A stretch of 42,726 nucleotides of DNA. Origin: Pseudomonadota bacterium (GTDB taxonomy: Bacteria; Pseudomonadota; Gammaproteobacteria; Burkholderiales; Burkholderiaceae_C). The notes under the pieces were generated by a model. The model was not told the DNA's origin. It did not search any database and saw nothing but the letters and a program-made list of their open reading frames with translations. Shown piece after piece: positions 25,360-33,277 of this stretch. The DNA lies in the NCBI GenBank assembly GCA_029780695.1, contig JAKOYD010000104.1, positions 1-42,726 on the forward strand, written 5' to 3'. The translations under genes and the position numbers were made by a program. Numbering within the stretch: the stretch's first letter is position 1; each line of letters begins with the position of its first letter.

Positions 25360-25770
25360 ATGACCCCTTTGCTATCCCGCACCCTGGCCGCCATGCTGCT
25401 GGCGGCCACCGCGCTGCCGCTGGGCGCCTTCGCGCAAGCCACCACGCCCGCCGCGCAACTGCAGCGCTGGCAGGCCGCCGCTGGCGCGCCGGGCGATGCG
25501 GCGCGCGGGCAAAAGCTGTTCGGCATGAAGGCCGGCAATGACCTCAGCTGCGCCTCGTGCCACGGCCAGCCGCCCACCGCCGCGGCGCGCCACGCCAGCA
25601 CCGGCAAACCCATTGACGCGCTGGCGCCCGCCGCCAACGCCGAGCGTTTTACCGACCAGGCCAAGGTGGACAAATGGTTTCGCCGCAACTGCAAGGACGT
25701 GTTTTCGCGCGAATGCAGCGCGGTGGAAAAGGCCGACCTGATGGCCTATCTGGTCGGCTTGAAGAAATGA
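25360..25770 (+). CDS. Monohaem cytochrome c of SHP/DUF1924 family
   Basis: A 136-residue periplasmic cytochrome. A signal peptide covers residues 1–26 (… LPLGAFAQA). One haem site, CASCH (C64–H68), is present. The C-terminal block RFTDQAKVDKWFRRNCKDVFSRECSAVEKADLMAYL is the DUF1924 hallmark; in Rhodobacter sphaeroides haem protein (SHP) an Asn is the removable sixth ligand that lets O2 or NO bind, and a nearby disulfide is formed. N110, C111 and C119 here are the likely counterparts. It is the first of three haem-protein genes; its stop overlaps the next gene's upstream ATG. Confidence 0.88.
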   Translation: MTPLLSRTLAAMLLAATALPLGAFAQATTPAAQLQRWQAAAGAPGDAARGQKLFGMKAGNDLSCASCHGQPPTAAARHASTGKPIDALAPAANAERFTDQAKVDKWFRRNCKDVFSRECSAVEKADLMAYLVGLKK

Positions 25771-25778
25771 GGTCCGCC

Positions 25779-26249
25779 ATGCGATCTGCTTTTAATTTGA
25801 TAGCTGTCGCCGCTTTGCTGGCGGGCGCTGCGCACGCCGACGACGGTGGCCGCCGCATGCCGGCGCAGGTGCCGCCCGCTTACGCCCAGGAATGCGCCGG
25901 TTGCCATGTGGCGTATCCGCCCGGCCTGCTGCCGGCGGCGTCTTGGACGCGCGTGATGAACGGGCTGGAGCGCCACTACGGCAGCGATGCCTCGCTGGAC
26001 CCCGCCACGGTGAAGGCGCTGTCGGACTGGTTGCTGGCACACGCCGGCACCTACAAGCGCGTGCGGGCCGAGCCGCCGCCGCCCGACGACCGCATCACGC
26101 GCAGCCGCTGGTTCGCGCGCAAGCACGAAGACATTGCGCCGGCGGTGTACCGCCGCCCCAGCATCAAAAGCGCCGCCAACTGCGCGGCCTGCCACCCGGG
26201 CGCGGCCCAGGGCGACTTCGACGACGACCGCGCACGCATCCCGCGCTGA
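25779..26249 (+). CDS. Diheme cytochrome c (DHC type)
   Basis: A 156-residue periplasmic cytochrome with two haem sites, CAGCH (39–43) and CAACH (135–139). A signal peptide spans residues 1–20 (MRSAFNLIAVAALLAG…). DHC is the known electron donor of SHP, and the gene order SHP–DHC–cytochrome b is conserved. The ATG at 25779 has GAGG 7 bases upstream; an earlier in-frame ATG at 25767 overlaps the previous stop. The signal-peptide codons 5 to 18 coincide with an ATAGCT-type repeat, so this export signal appears to be repeat-derived. Confidence 0.9.
   Translation: MRSAFNLIAVAALLAGAAHADDGGRRMPAQVPPAYAQECAGCHVAYPPGLLPAASWTRVMNGLERHYGSDASLDPATVKALSDWLLAHAGTYKRVRAEPPPPDDRITRSRWFARKHEDIAPAVYRRPSIKSAANCAACHPGAAQGDFDDDRARIPR
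25791..25832 (+). repeat. ATAGCT-type dispersed repeat, copy 7, inside the DHC signal peptide
   Basis: TTTAATTTGATAGCTGTCGC followed by GCTGGCGGGCGCTGCGC matches the TTTGATAGCTGTC…GCGCT layout of copy 2, but is read here as signal-peptide codons. Confidence 0.55.
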
Positions 26250-26294
26250 CGTTCACGGCGCCAGCGCAGCACCCCATCTTTCAAAGGAAATTTC

Positions 26295-26350
26295 ATGATA
26301 GCTACTGAAAAAATAGCTACCAGCGCAGCATCAGCAAGCGCTGCAAGCCC
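26295..26350 (+). repeat. ATAGCT-type dispersed repeat, copy 8, forming a coding N-terminus
   Basis: ATGATAGCTACTGAAAAAAT then AGCTACCAGCGCAGCATCAG and CAAGCGCTGCAAGCCC: a full-length copy that contains the cytochrome b start codon. Confidence 0.75.
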
Positions 26351-27023
26351 AAAAACCCCTTCGCGCCGGGTGGTCGACGCCCCCGTGCGCGCCATGCACT
26401 GGCTGATGGCATTCAGCTTCATCGGCGCCTACCTCACCGCCGACGGCGAGCGCTGGCGGCTGGTACACGTGTCGCTGGGCTACACGCTGGCCGGGCTGCT
26501 GGTGGCGCGCCTGCTTTGGGGCGTGTTCGGCCCGCGCCCGGCGCGACTGTCGTCGCTGTGGAGGCGCGTGAACGGCACGCCTGCGTGGCTCAAGGCGGCA
26601 TTCACCGGCCGCATCGATTTCCGCCAGGGCCAGAACCTGCTGCTGGCCGGCTCCATCGTGCTGCTGCTGGCGCTGATCGCGCCGCTGACCTTGAGCGGCC
26701 TGGGCGTGTACCAGGAATGGGCCGGTGACTGGCTGGAAGCCGTGCACGAATTCTTTGGCAACGCGCTGCTGGCGGTGGTGCTGGCGCACGTCGGCGTGGT
26801 GCTGGGGCTGTCGCTGCTGCGGCGGCGCAACCTGGTGGCGCCCATGGTGACGGGGCGCGCGACTGGCGCAGGGCCGGATCTGGTCAAGCGCGCCTTCGCC
26901 GGCGTGGCGGCGCTGCTGATCGCCACGGTGCTGGCGTTCTGGGCCTGGCAGTGGCAAGGCGCGCCGCCGGCCAGCGCTGGCGCGCACGCCGCACAATCGG
27001 CGCATGACGACGACGAGGACTGA
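26295..27023 (+). CDS. Cytochrome b561-type membrane protein
   Basis: A 242-residue membrane haem protein with four main transmembrane helices and a fifth near the C-terminus. Likely axial ligands are H35 (RAMHWLMAF), H58 (LVHVSLGY), H151 (AVHEFFGN) and H165 (LAHVGVVL), two haems as in the b561/Ni-Fe hydrogenase b family. It would pass electrons from the quinone pool to DHC and SHP. AAGGA precedes the ATG at 26295. The first ~20 residues (MIATEKIATSAASASAASPK) are encoded by an ATAGCT-type repeat. It ends 5 bp before the response regulator. Confidence 0.9.
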   Translation: MIATEKIATSAASASAASPKTPSRRVVDAPVRAMHWLMAFSFIGAYLTADGERWRLVHVSLGYTLAGLLVARLLWGVFGPRPARLSSLWRRVNGTPAWLKAAFTGRIDFRQGQNLLLAGSIVLLLALIAPLTLSGLGVYQEWAGDWLEAVHEFFGNALLAVVLAHVGVVLGLSLLRRRNLVAPMVTGRATGAGPDLVKRAFAGVAALLIATVLAFWAWQWQGAPPASAGAHAAQSAHDDDED

Positions 27024-27028
27024 CCGCC

Positions 27029-27688
27029 ATGCGCGTGCTGCTGGCTGAAGACGACGAGCTGCTCGGCTCGGGCCTGAAGGCGGGCCTGGGCCAGCATGGC
27101 TTTGCCGTCGACTGGGTGCGCGACGGCGTGGCCGCCGAGCGCGAGCTGCTGACCGGCCAGCACGAGGCGGCGGTGCTCGACCTGGGCCTGCCGCGCCAGG
27201 ACGGCCTGGACGCCCTGGCCGCCGTGCGGGCGCGGGGCGTGCGCACCCCCATCCTGGTGCTGACGGCGCGCGACGCGCTGGATGCCCGCATCCGCGGCCT
27301 GGACGGCGGGGCCGACGACTACGTGGTCAAGCCGGTCGACCTGGCCGAACTGGCCGCGCGGCTGCGCGCGCTCGTGCGACGCGCGCACGGCGTGCCCACC
27401 ACGCGCCTGACGCTGGGCGATGTGTCGCTGGACCCGGCGGCGCGCCAGGTCTGGCAGGGCGACGCGCTGGTCGAGCTGTCGGTGCGCGAGTTCGACCTGC
27501 TGCACGTCTTCATGCTGCACGCCGGCCGCGTGCTGACGCGCGACCAGATCGAGCAGCACCTGTACCAATGGGGCAGCGAAGTCAGCAGCAACGCCGTGGA
27601 AGTGCACATCCACAACCTGCGGCGCAAGCTGGGCGCGGCGCTGATCGAGACCATCCGCGGCGTCGGCTACGTGGCGAGGAAGTCGTGA
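27029..27688 (+). CDS. OmpR-family response regulator (QseB-like)
   Basis: A 219-residue regulator. The receiver has LLAEDDE (acidic pair), phospho-acceptor D51 in AVLDLGLPRQDGLD, VLTARD and the conserved Lys in VVKPVDL. The winged helix (~125–217) reads LVELSVREFDLLHVFMLHAGRVLTRDQIEQHLY and SNAVEVHIHNLRRKLGAALIETIRGVGYV, the QseB/PmrA-type pattern. It begins 5 bp after cytochrome b, so it is in the same transcript as the haem genes; the kinase follows. It may control this cluster in response to redox state or membrane signals, which is inference. Confidence 0.92.
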   Translation: MRVLLAEDDELLGSGLKAGLGQHGFAVDWVRDGVAAERELLTGQHEAAVLDLGLPRQDGLDALAAVRARGVRTPILVLTARDALDARIRGLDGGADDYVVKPVDLAELAARLRALVRRAHGVPTTRLTLGDVSLDPAARQVWQGDALVELSVREFDLLHVFMLHAGRVLTRDQIEQHLYQWGSEVSSNAVEVHIHNLRRKLGAALIETIRGVGYVARKS

Positions 27689-27748
27689 GCGCCGCACCGT
27701 GGTCGCGACGGTTGCCTGGCGCTTTGTTGCCTTCATGCGTGCGCTGAG

Positions 27749-29146
27749 ATGCCGCGCCCCCGCCGCACGCCCTCGCTCGCCCAGCGCCTGACGCTGGCGG
27801 TGCTGGGCTTTGTGCTGCTGACGTGGCTGGCGACCTTGCTGGTGTCGTGGTCGTTCACGCGGCACGAACTGAACGAACTGCTGGACGCCCACCTGGCACA
27901 GACCGCGGCGCTGCTGGCCAGCGGCGAAGTGGATGAGCTGGACGACGACGCGACCGTCCACGCGCCGCCGCAACTGCGCGACTACCCGTCGCGCGTGGCC
28001 TTCCAGATCTGGCACAAGGGCCGGCTGCGCGCGCGCTCGGCCCACGCACCCGATCAGCCGCTGGCCGGCCCCGACGCGCGCGGCCTGTCGGACCAGCGCA
28101 TCGATGGCACCGACTGGCACGTCTACACCGCCGTGCGCGCGGAGGGTGGCAAGGTCAAGGACGTGATCCACGTCGCCGAGCACGCGGCCGCGCGCCACCA
28201 CGTGCTGATGGCCAGCCTGAGCGGCACCTTGTTGCCGTTGCTGGTGGCGCTGCCATTGCTGGCGGCGGGCATCGTGGTGGTGGTGCGGCGCGCCACCGGG
28301 CCGCTGCGTGCGCTGGGCCGCAGCGTGGCCGCGCGCCGCCCGCAGGCGCTGCAGCCGCTGTCCGAAGACGGCGTGCTGCCCGAAGTGCGGCCGCTGGTGC
28401 ACGCGCTCAACGCCTTGTTCGGCCGCGTGGACGAGCAACTGGCCAGCGAGCGCCGCTTTACCGCCGACGCCGCGCACGAACTGCGCACGCCCATCGCCGC
28501 CATCCGCATGCAGGCGCAGGTGGCCCAGGGCGCCACGCACGACGACGAGCGCCGCGCCGCGCTGGCGGCCACCATCGCCGGCTGCGACCGGGCGACCCGG
28601 CTGGTGGAGCAGCTGCTGCAGCTGGCGCGGCTGGAAGCCGACGCCGCCGATGCACAGGCGCGCGAGGGCGCGCAGGGCCAGTGCGACCTGGCCGCCGCCG
28701 CCGTGCGCCAGGTGCAGGAGCTGTATCCCCAGGCCAGCGCGCGCGGCCAGCACATCGACTTGGACCGGCCCGACGCGCCCGTCCCCGTGCCGATGAGCGC
28801 CACGCTGGCCGCCGTGCTGCTGCGCAACCTGATCGACAACGCGCTGCGCTACGGCCCCGATGGCGGCCGCGTGGCCGTGCGGGTGCGCGCGGCTGGCGGC
28901 GGTGACGGCGCGCGGCTGGTGGTCGAAGACGCCGGGCCGGGCCTCAGCGACGAGGCGCGGGCGCGGCTGGGCGAGCGCTTCTTCCGCGAACTGGGCAGCG
29001 GCCAGAGCGGCAGCGGCCTGGGCTGGTCCATCGTGCGGCGGCTGGCGCGCCTGCACGAGCTGGGCGTCGACATCGACCGCAGCGCCACGCTGGGCGGGCT
29101 GCGGGTGACGGTGCGCTGGCCGGTTGCACAGCTGGTCGCGGCGTGA
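27749..29146 (+). CDS. Sensor histidine kinase (QseC-like)
   Basis: A 465-residue membrane kinase. TM1 is ~13–34 (RLTLAVLGFVLLTWLATLLVSW), an extracytoplasmic region of about 120 residues contains SRVAFQIWHKGRLRARS, and TM2 is ~157–179. H243 in ADAAHELRTPIAAIRMQ is the phospho-acceptor; RNLIDNALRYGP, EDAGPGL and GSGQSGSGLGWSIVRRL are the ATP-binding boxes. The sensor length and motif spacing are QseC-type. It starts 60 bp after the regulator's stop at an ATG (27749). It closes the SHP–DHC–cytochrome b–two-component operon. Confidence 0.92.
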   Translation: MPRPRRTPSLAQRLTLAVLGFVLLTWLATLLVSWSFTRHELNELLDAHLAQTAALLASGEVDELDDDATVHAPPQLRDYPSRVAFQIWHKGRLRARSAHAPDQPLAGPDARGLSDQRIDGTDWHVYTAVRAEGGKVKDVIHVAEHAAARHHVLMASLSGTLLPLLVALPLLAAGIVVVVRRATGPLRALGRSVAARRPQALQPLSEDGVLPEVRPLVHALNALFGRVDEQLASERRFTADAAHELRTPIAAIRMQAQVAQGATHDDERRAALAATIAGCDRATRLVEQLLQLARLEADAADAQAREGAQGQCDLAAAAVRQVQELYPQASARGQHIDLDRPDAPVPVPMSATLAAVLLRNLIDNALRYGPDGGRVAVRVRAAGGGDGARLVVEDAGPGLSDEARARLGERFFRELGSGQSGSGLGWSIVRRLARLHELGVDIDRSATLGGLRVTVRWPVAQLVAA

Positions 29147-29210
29147 CGCGCGCGCAGCCGCGTAAGGGCTGCGTGCACCCACCGTTTGGGGCGACGCGCC
29201 GCCCGTTCTT

Positions 29211-29282
29211 CGTCATTCCGGCGCAGGCCGGAACACAGCCTGCGTGGGCAATCACCATGGATCCGCCTGCGCGGGGATGACG
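29211..29282. repeat. REP-like inverted pair after the kinase gene
   Basis: CGTCATTCCGGCGCAGGCCG and CCGCCTGCGCGGGGATGACG are inverted halves of the 'cgtcattcc' repeat. It lies between convergent operons, the commonest site for REP elements. Confidence 0.75.
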
Positions 29283-29353
29283 GTGTGGTGGGTGTCGGGA
29301 AATGGCCGCGGATGCTACCCGGACCCTGGCAGCGCCGCTGCGGCGATGATGGG

Positions 29354-29406
29354 TTGCTATTAAAAAAGAAGCTGTCTGCGCTTATCCATTCAGCGCAAGC
29401 GGCCCG
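29354..29406 (-). repeat. ATAGCT-type dispersed repeat, copy 9, overlapping the mtfA 3' end
   Basis: TTGCTATTAAAAAAGAAGCT then CTGCGCTTATCCATTCAGCG and CAAGCGGCC. Its right part contains the mtfA stop codon and last residues. Confidence 0.7.
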
Positions 29407-30221
29407 TTTTGCTTGAAAAACTCACGCAGCGCCGCGCTCAGTTCCGGAAACTCCTCGGCAAAGCGCTCGGGCTGCACGAAGTGCGCTTCGCACGCGACGG
29501 CGAAGAACTCGGCGGGCGCGGTGGCGCCGTATGCGTCGAGCCAGGGCGCGGGCGCGCCGAAGCGCTGCGCCATCACCACCTGTTCGCGAAAGCGCTCGTA
29601 GGCGGGCGCCCAGGTGCGGTACCAGTGGCGCGCCGCCTCCAGCCCGCTGCGCGCGCCCATGAAGCCGCGCGGCAGCGGCGGCGCACCATCGGCGCCACCA
29701 CCCTGCATGTCCATCTTGTGCACGAATTCGTGGATGACGACGCTGTAGCCCGCCTCGGCGTGGCCGCCCGCGCGCTGCACGGCGGGCCAGCTCAGCATGA
29801 CGGGGCCGCCGTGCATGGCCTCGCCCGCCAGCACCTCGTCGTAGGCGTGCATCACGCCGGCGGCGTCCATGAATTCGCGGCGCGCCACGGCGTCGTCGGG
29901 GTGCATCACGATGCCGACGAAATCGTCGTACCAGTGCAGGGCGTCTTCGGGCGCATAGGCCGGGCCCAGGTGCAGCAGCGGCAGGCAGGCCTGGGCGGCC
30001 ACGGCGACGGCCATGGCATCGGTCACCTGCAGCCCATGCGCGCCGGTGAATTCCTTGCGGTCCAGGAAGTGCTCGGACAGGCGCTTGAGCCGCGCATATT
30101 CACCCGCGCTCAGCGTGCGCAGAAAGGGGTAGTGCCGCAGGGTGTCTCGCCACAGCGCGTCGGGGATGGGCCGGGGGCCGCCAGTGGTGCGGCGCATCCA
30201 GCGCGTCAAGGTCTTGAGCAT
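29382..30221 (-). CDS. mtfA: MtfA-type zinc metallopeptidase
   Basis: A 279-residue cytosolic protein of the MtfA (YeeI) family. The zinc site HEFVH (H164, E165, H168) is in SVVIHEFVHKMD, with a third ligand probably the Glu in FAVACEAHF. In E. coli MtfA binds and sequesters the Mlc repressor and so affects glucose PTS expression, and it has aminopeptidase activity; whether that role applies to a beta-proteobacterium is doubtful. It follows lpxH by 6 bp. Its last residues (LALNG) and stop lie in an ATAGCT-type repeat. Confidence 0.91.
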   Translation of the reverse strand: MLKTLTRWMRRTTGGPRPIPDALWRDTLRHYPFLRTLSAGEYARLKRLSEHFLDRKEFTGAHGLQVTDAMAVAVAAQACLPLLHLGPAYAPEDALHWYDDFVGIVMHPDDAVARREFMDAAGVMHAYDEVLAGEAMHGGPVMLSWPAVQRAGGHAEAGYSVVIHEFVHKMDMQGGGADGAPPLPRGFMGARSGLEAARHWYRTWAPAYERFREQVVMAQRFGAPAPWLDAYGATAPAEFFAVACEAHFVQPERFAEEFPELSAALREFFKQNGPLALNG

Positions 30222-30227
30222 GCCCCT

Positions 30228-31019
30228 TCAGGTGGGGCCGGGCAAGAGGCGTTGCAAGCCCGTGTCGGTGGTCAGGCGCAGTACCTGCGCGCGCCTTTCG
30301 GTGGCGGTGACGTGCCAGTCGCTCAACACCACCTGGGTCAGCGTGCGGCCGGCGGCGTCCGCGCCCAGGTCGTGGTCGGCCGGCTGGTGCGTGTGGCCGT
30401 GGATCAGCACGGTGGCGTCGGCCGCCTGCAGCCACTGGCGCGCCAGCGCGTCGTTGGTGTGCGCGTAGACGCCCTGGGCGGCCTGGTGTGCCTCGCTGTG
30501 CGCGCGCATCTGGCGCGCGATGACCTGGCGCTCGGCCAGCGGACGCGCCAGGAATTCGCCCTGCCACGCGTCGGTGCGCACCTGTTGGCGGAACTGCTGG
30601 TAGGCGGTGTCGTCGGTGCACAGCAGGTCGCCGTGCGTCAGCAGGTAGCGCTGGCCGGCGTGCGTGAGCACGGTGGGGTCGGCCAGGTCGTGCACGCCAT
30701 GCTGCGACAGGAATGGCGTGCCGACGAGAAAGTCGCGGTTGCCGCGCATGAACAACAGGTCGGTGCGGGCGGCCGCGGCGCGCAGCACGTCGCCGCACTG
30801 CGACTCGAAGCTGCCGGGCAGCGCGCTGTCGTCGCCCACCCAGACCTCGAACAGGTCGCCCAGCATGAACACGGCGTCGGCCGGCGTGTGCAGCAGGTAG
30901 TGCCGCCAGGCGTCGAAGGTGCGCAGCTCGCCCGGCTGCAGGTGCAGGTCCGAAATGAAATCGACCGTGCGCCAGTGCGCACGCGCGGGCAGCGCGGCGA
31001 ACCGGGGCACGGTCGTCAT
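30228..31019 (-). CDS. lpxH: UDP-2,3-diacylglucosamine diphosphatase
   Basis: A 263-residue calcineurin-like phosphoesterase that cleaves UDP-2,3-diacylglucosamine to lipid X and UMP in lipid A synthesis, at the inner face of the cytoplasmic membrane. Metal ligands appear in FISDLHL (D24, H26), GDLFEVWVGDD, MRGNRDFLVG, LTHGDLLC and IHGHTHQP. Length is close to the family norm with a slightly extended N-terminus. It starts 19 bp after ppiB and ends 6 bp before mtfA, so the three are co-transcribed. Confidence 0.95.
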   Translation of the reverse strand: MTTVPRFAALPARAHWRTVDFISDLHLQPGELRTFDAWRHYLLHTPADAVFMLGDLFEVWVGDDSALPGSFESQCGDVLRAAAARTDLLFMRGNRDFLVGTPFLSQHGVHDLADPTVLTHAGQRYLLTHGDLLCTDDTAYQQFRQQVRTDAWQGEFLARPLAERQVIARQMRAHSEAHQAAQGVYAHTNDALARQWLQAADATVLIHGHTHQPADHDLGADAAGRTLTQVVLSDWHVTATERRAQVLRLTTDTGLQRLLPGPT

Positions 31020-31038
31020 GGGGCGGGCGCGGCGCCGG

Positions 31039-31548
31039 TCAGGCGACGGTGACGGCTTTTTCGATCACCACGTCATCGCGCGGCACATCGTCGTGAAAGC
31101 CCTTGCGCGTGGTGGGCACGGCGCGAATGGCGTCGACCACGTCCTGGCCGGACACCACCTTGCCGAACACCGCATAGCCCCAGCCCTGCGCCGAGGGCGC
31201 CTTGAAGTTGAGGAAGTCGTTGTCGACGGTGTTGATGAAGAACTGCGCGGTGGCCGAATGCGGGTCGCTGGTGCGCGCCATCGCCACGGTGTAGGGCGCG
31301 TTCTTCAGGCCGTTGTCGGCTTCGTTGGTGATGGGGGCCTGCGTGGGCTTTTGCTTCATGCCGGGCTCGAAGCCGCCGCCCTGGATCATGAAGTTCTTGA
31401 TGACGCGGTGGAACACCGTGTTGTCGTAGTGGCCGGCGTTGACGTAGGCCAGAAAGTTGGCGACCGACTTGGGCGCCTTGGCTTCGTCCAGTTCCAGCGT
31501 GATGACGCCGCGGTCCTTGATGTGCAGTTCGACTTGGGGGTTGGGCAT
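31039..31548 (-). CDS. ppiB: Cytosolic cyclophilin-type peptidyl-prolyl isomerase
   Basis: A 169-residue cyclophilin without signal peptide. Active-site residues are visible in [39 protein letters not shown] and [16 protein letters not shown]. It assists folding by cis–trans isomerisation of proline bonds. It is the second of two tandem cyclophilins; the other is exported. A ~135-bp gap with a double hairpin separates them. Confidence 0.95.
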   Translation of the reverse strand: MPNPQVELHIKDRGVITLELDEAKAPKSVANFLAYVNAGHYDNTVFHRVIKNFMIQGGGFEPGMKQKPTQAPITNEADNGLKNAPYTVAMARTSDPHSATAQFFINTVDNDFLNFKAPSAQGWGYAVFGKVVSGQDVVDAIRAVPTTRKGFHDDVPRDDVVIEKAVTVA

Positions 31549-31616
31549 GCTGACGTAGAAAAAGGTGGTTGACGGAGTTGACGGCGAGGCCGCAGCGACT
31601 GTGCCAGCGCGGGCGT

Positions 31617-31683
31617 GGCCGGGGTTTCCCCGGCCAGTGCGCGCGTCCCCCTTGGGGGAAGGCGCCGAAGGCGCCTCAGGGGG
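31617..31683. repeat. Double-hairpin 3'-end element after ppiA
   Basis: GGCCGGGGTTTCCCCGGCC (31617–31635), TCCCCCTTGGGGGAA (31646–31660) and GGCGCCGAAGGCGCC (31661–31675) are three adjacent stems. CTCAGGGGG runs directly into TTA, the complement of the ppiA TAA stop, as after tctC. Confidence 0.7.
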
Positions 31684-32361
31684 TTACTGGATTCTGGCGG
31701 ATTGGATTACCACCATTTTTTGCGGCGCGTCGGTGGGGAAGGGGCCGCCAGCGCCGGTGGGCGTGTTGCGGATCTTTTCCACCGTGTCCATGCCGCTGAC
31801 GACCTTGCCGAACACCGTGTAGCCATAGAGGGCCGGATGGTTCTCGACGTTCTTGCGCGGAATGTCCTTCTGCAGCTGGCCCTGGAATTCGAAGGTCACC
31901 GGGTCGCCGGGCGGCAGGATGACGGGGTCGAGGCGGCTGTTGTCCGCCACGTTGATGAAGAACTGCGAGGTGGCCGAATGCGGGTCGCCGGTGCGCGCCA
32001 TGGCCACGGTGCCCGGCAGGTTCTTCAGGCCCTTGGCCAGCGACTCGCGGCCTTCGTGCTTGATGGACGGGCGGGTGGGCTTCTGCTTGTAGTCCTTGTC
32101 GAAGCCGCCGCCCTGCACCATGAAGCCGGGAATGACGCGGTGGAAGATGGTGCCGTCGTAGTGCTTGTCCTTGACGTACTGCAGGAAGTTCTCGACGGTC
32201 TTGGGGGCCTTGTCGGGGTAGACCTCGATGACGAAGTCGCCCTCGGTGGTGCTGAACTTCACGCGCGGGTCGGCCGCGAAGGCGGGCAGGGCGGTGCCCA
32301 GTGCCGCGGCGGCGCCCACGGTGGCGGCCAGTCGGGTCAGTGTTCTTCTGGAAAAGTTCAT
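31684..32361 (-). CDS. ppiA: Periplasmic cyclophilin-type peptidyl-prolyl isomerase
   Basis: A 225-residue cyclophilin with a signal peptide of ~29 residues (MNFSRRTLTRLAATVG… PAFA). The catalytic core has IFHRVIPGFMVQGGGF and VAMARTGDPHSATSQFFINVADN; an insertion (LDPVILPPGDPVTFEFQGQLQKDIPRKNV) is larger than in the cytosolic paralog. The ATG at 32361 begins the signal peptide and has AGGAG about 11 bases upstream. It follows a TPR protein and precedes ppiB. Confidence 0.93.
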   Translation of the reverse strand: MNFSRRTLTRLAATVGAAAALGTALPAFAADPRVKFSTTEGDFVIEVYPDKAPKTVENFLQYVKDKHYDGTIFHRVIPGFMVQGGGFDKDYKQKPTRPSIKHEGRESLAKGLKNLPGTVAMARTGDPHSATSQFFINVADNSRLDPVILPPGDPVTFEFQGQLQKDIPRKNVENHPALYGYTVFGKVVSGMDTVEKIRNTPTGAGGPFPTDAPQKMVVIQSARIQ

Positions 32362-32463
32362 GAAAGCAAGCGCTCCTGAAAAAAGAGGAAATTGAGCCAT
32401 CGGTTTGGTGCCGCGCCAGGCCGCGCAAGTTCCCGCAGCGGCCCGTTGCGTGCCTGCCGGCCG

Positions 32464-33027
32464 TCAGCCGCCGGGCTTGGCGGGCGGGGTCATCAGGCCC
32501 CGCAGGGTGTCGATGCGGGGCGCCAGCCGCGCCGCCGCGCCGCCGTCGGCCTGGCGCGCGCGCTGGTAGGCATCGGCCGCCTGGCGCACGCGCAGGTCGC
32601 CCAGATTCTCCAGCGCCGTGGCGTAGGCGGGGTTGATGCGCAGCGCGGCCTGCAGGGCTTCGTCGGCCCGGTCGAGCTGGCCGCGGCCGGCGTACAGCAC
32701 GGCCAGGTTGTTCCATGGCTCGGGCAGCTCGGGGTAGTCGCGGGTGAGTTGCACCAGCAGTTCCTCGGCATCGGCCGTGCGGCCGGCAGCCGACAGCAGG
32801 CCCGCCTTGACGAAGCGCATCTGCGGGTCGCGCGGGTTGGCGGCGATGTATTTGTCGGCGCGCGCCAGCGCTTCGGTGCCCTGGCCGGCGCGCTGCAGGC
32901 GCTGCACTTCGGTGTATTCGTCGGCCAGCGCAGTGGCACCCGCCAAGGCCAGCATGCCAGCCAGACAAACGCGGCGCAAAAGGGTCGGCAAGGGTGGGGG
33001 GCGCAGGGTCATGTGAAGTCGATCCAT
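32464..33027 (-). CDS. Exported tetratricopeptide repeat protein
   Basis: A 187-residue protein. An N-terminal hydrophobic segment (LLRRVCLAGMLALAGATALADE) is a signal peptide. About three TPR units follow: EALARADKYIAANPRDPQMRFVKAGLL, AEELLVQLTRDYPELPEPWNNLAVLYAG and ADEALQAALRINPAYATALENLGDLR. Such proteins are periplasmic or outer-membrane-linked scaffolds; partner unknown. The start could be 33027 (MDRLHM) or 33012. It heads the ppiA–ppiB–lpxH–mtfA run. Confidence 0.85.
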   Translation of the reverse strand: MDRLHMTLRPPPLPTLLRRVCLAGMLALAGATALADEYTEVQRLQRAGQGTEALARADKYIAANPRDPQMRFVKAGLLSAAGRTADAEELLVQLTRDYPELPEPWNNLAVLYAGRGQLDRADEALQAALRINPAYATALENLGDLRVRQAADAYQRARQADGGAAARLAPRIDTLRGLMTPPAKPGG

Positions 33028-33277
33028 GAGAGGGGAGTCCGGGGCGGGCAATGCCGCCGGGCGCTGGCCGGATCGCAGGGCGCGTCTTATACTGCGGGCA
33101 TTGTAGCCAAGCAGGCCGAACGCACGGATTCCTGGAGGGGAGCGTCGTTCCGCACCGCGGCGCTGCCGGCGCCGCCCAAGGTTTTCGTGGCCGGATGGCG
33201 AAAGCGACGCTCGATAACCCATCCGTTTTCGACCTTTTCAGGCCGTTTCACCGGCACCCCCTTTTTCGCCTTTTTCG

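Noticed and set aside
26480..29182. A 900-codon minus-strand open frame opposite cytochrome b, regulator and kinase
   Set aside because: It is rich in His, Arg, Gln and Ala with no domain; it is the antisense shadow of three well-supported plus-strand genes. Similar shadows lie opposite hemH, the MATE gene, tctA and lpxH.
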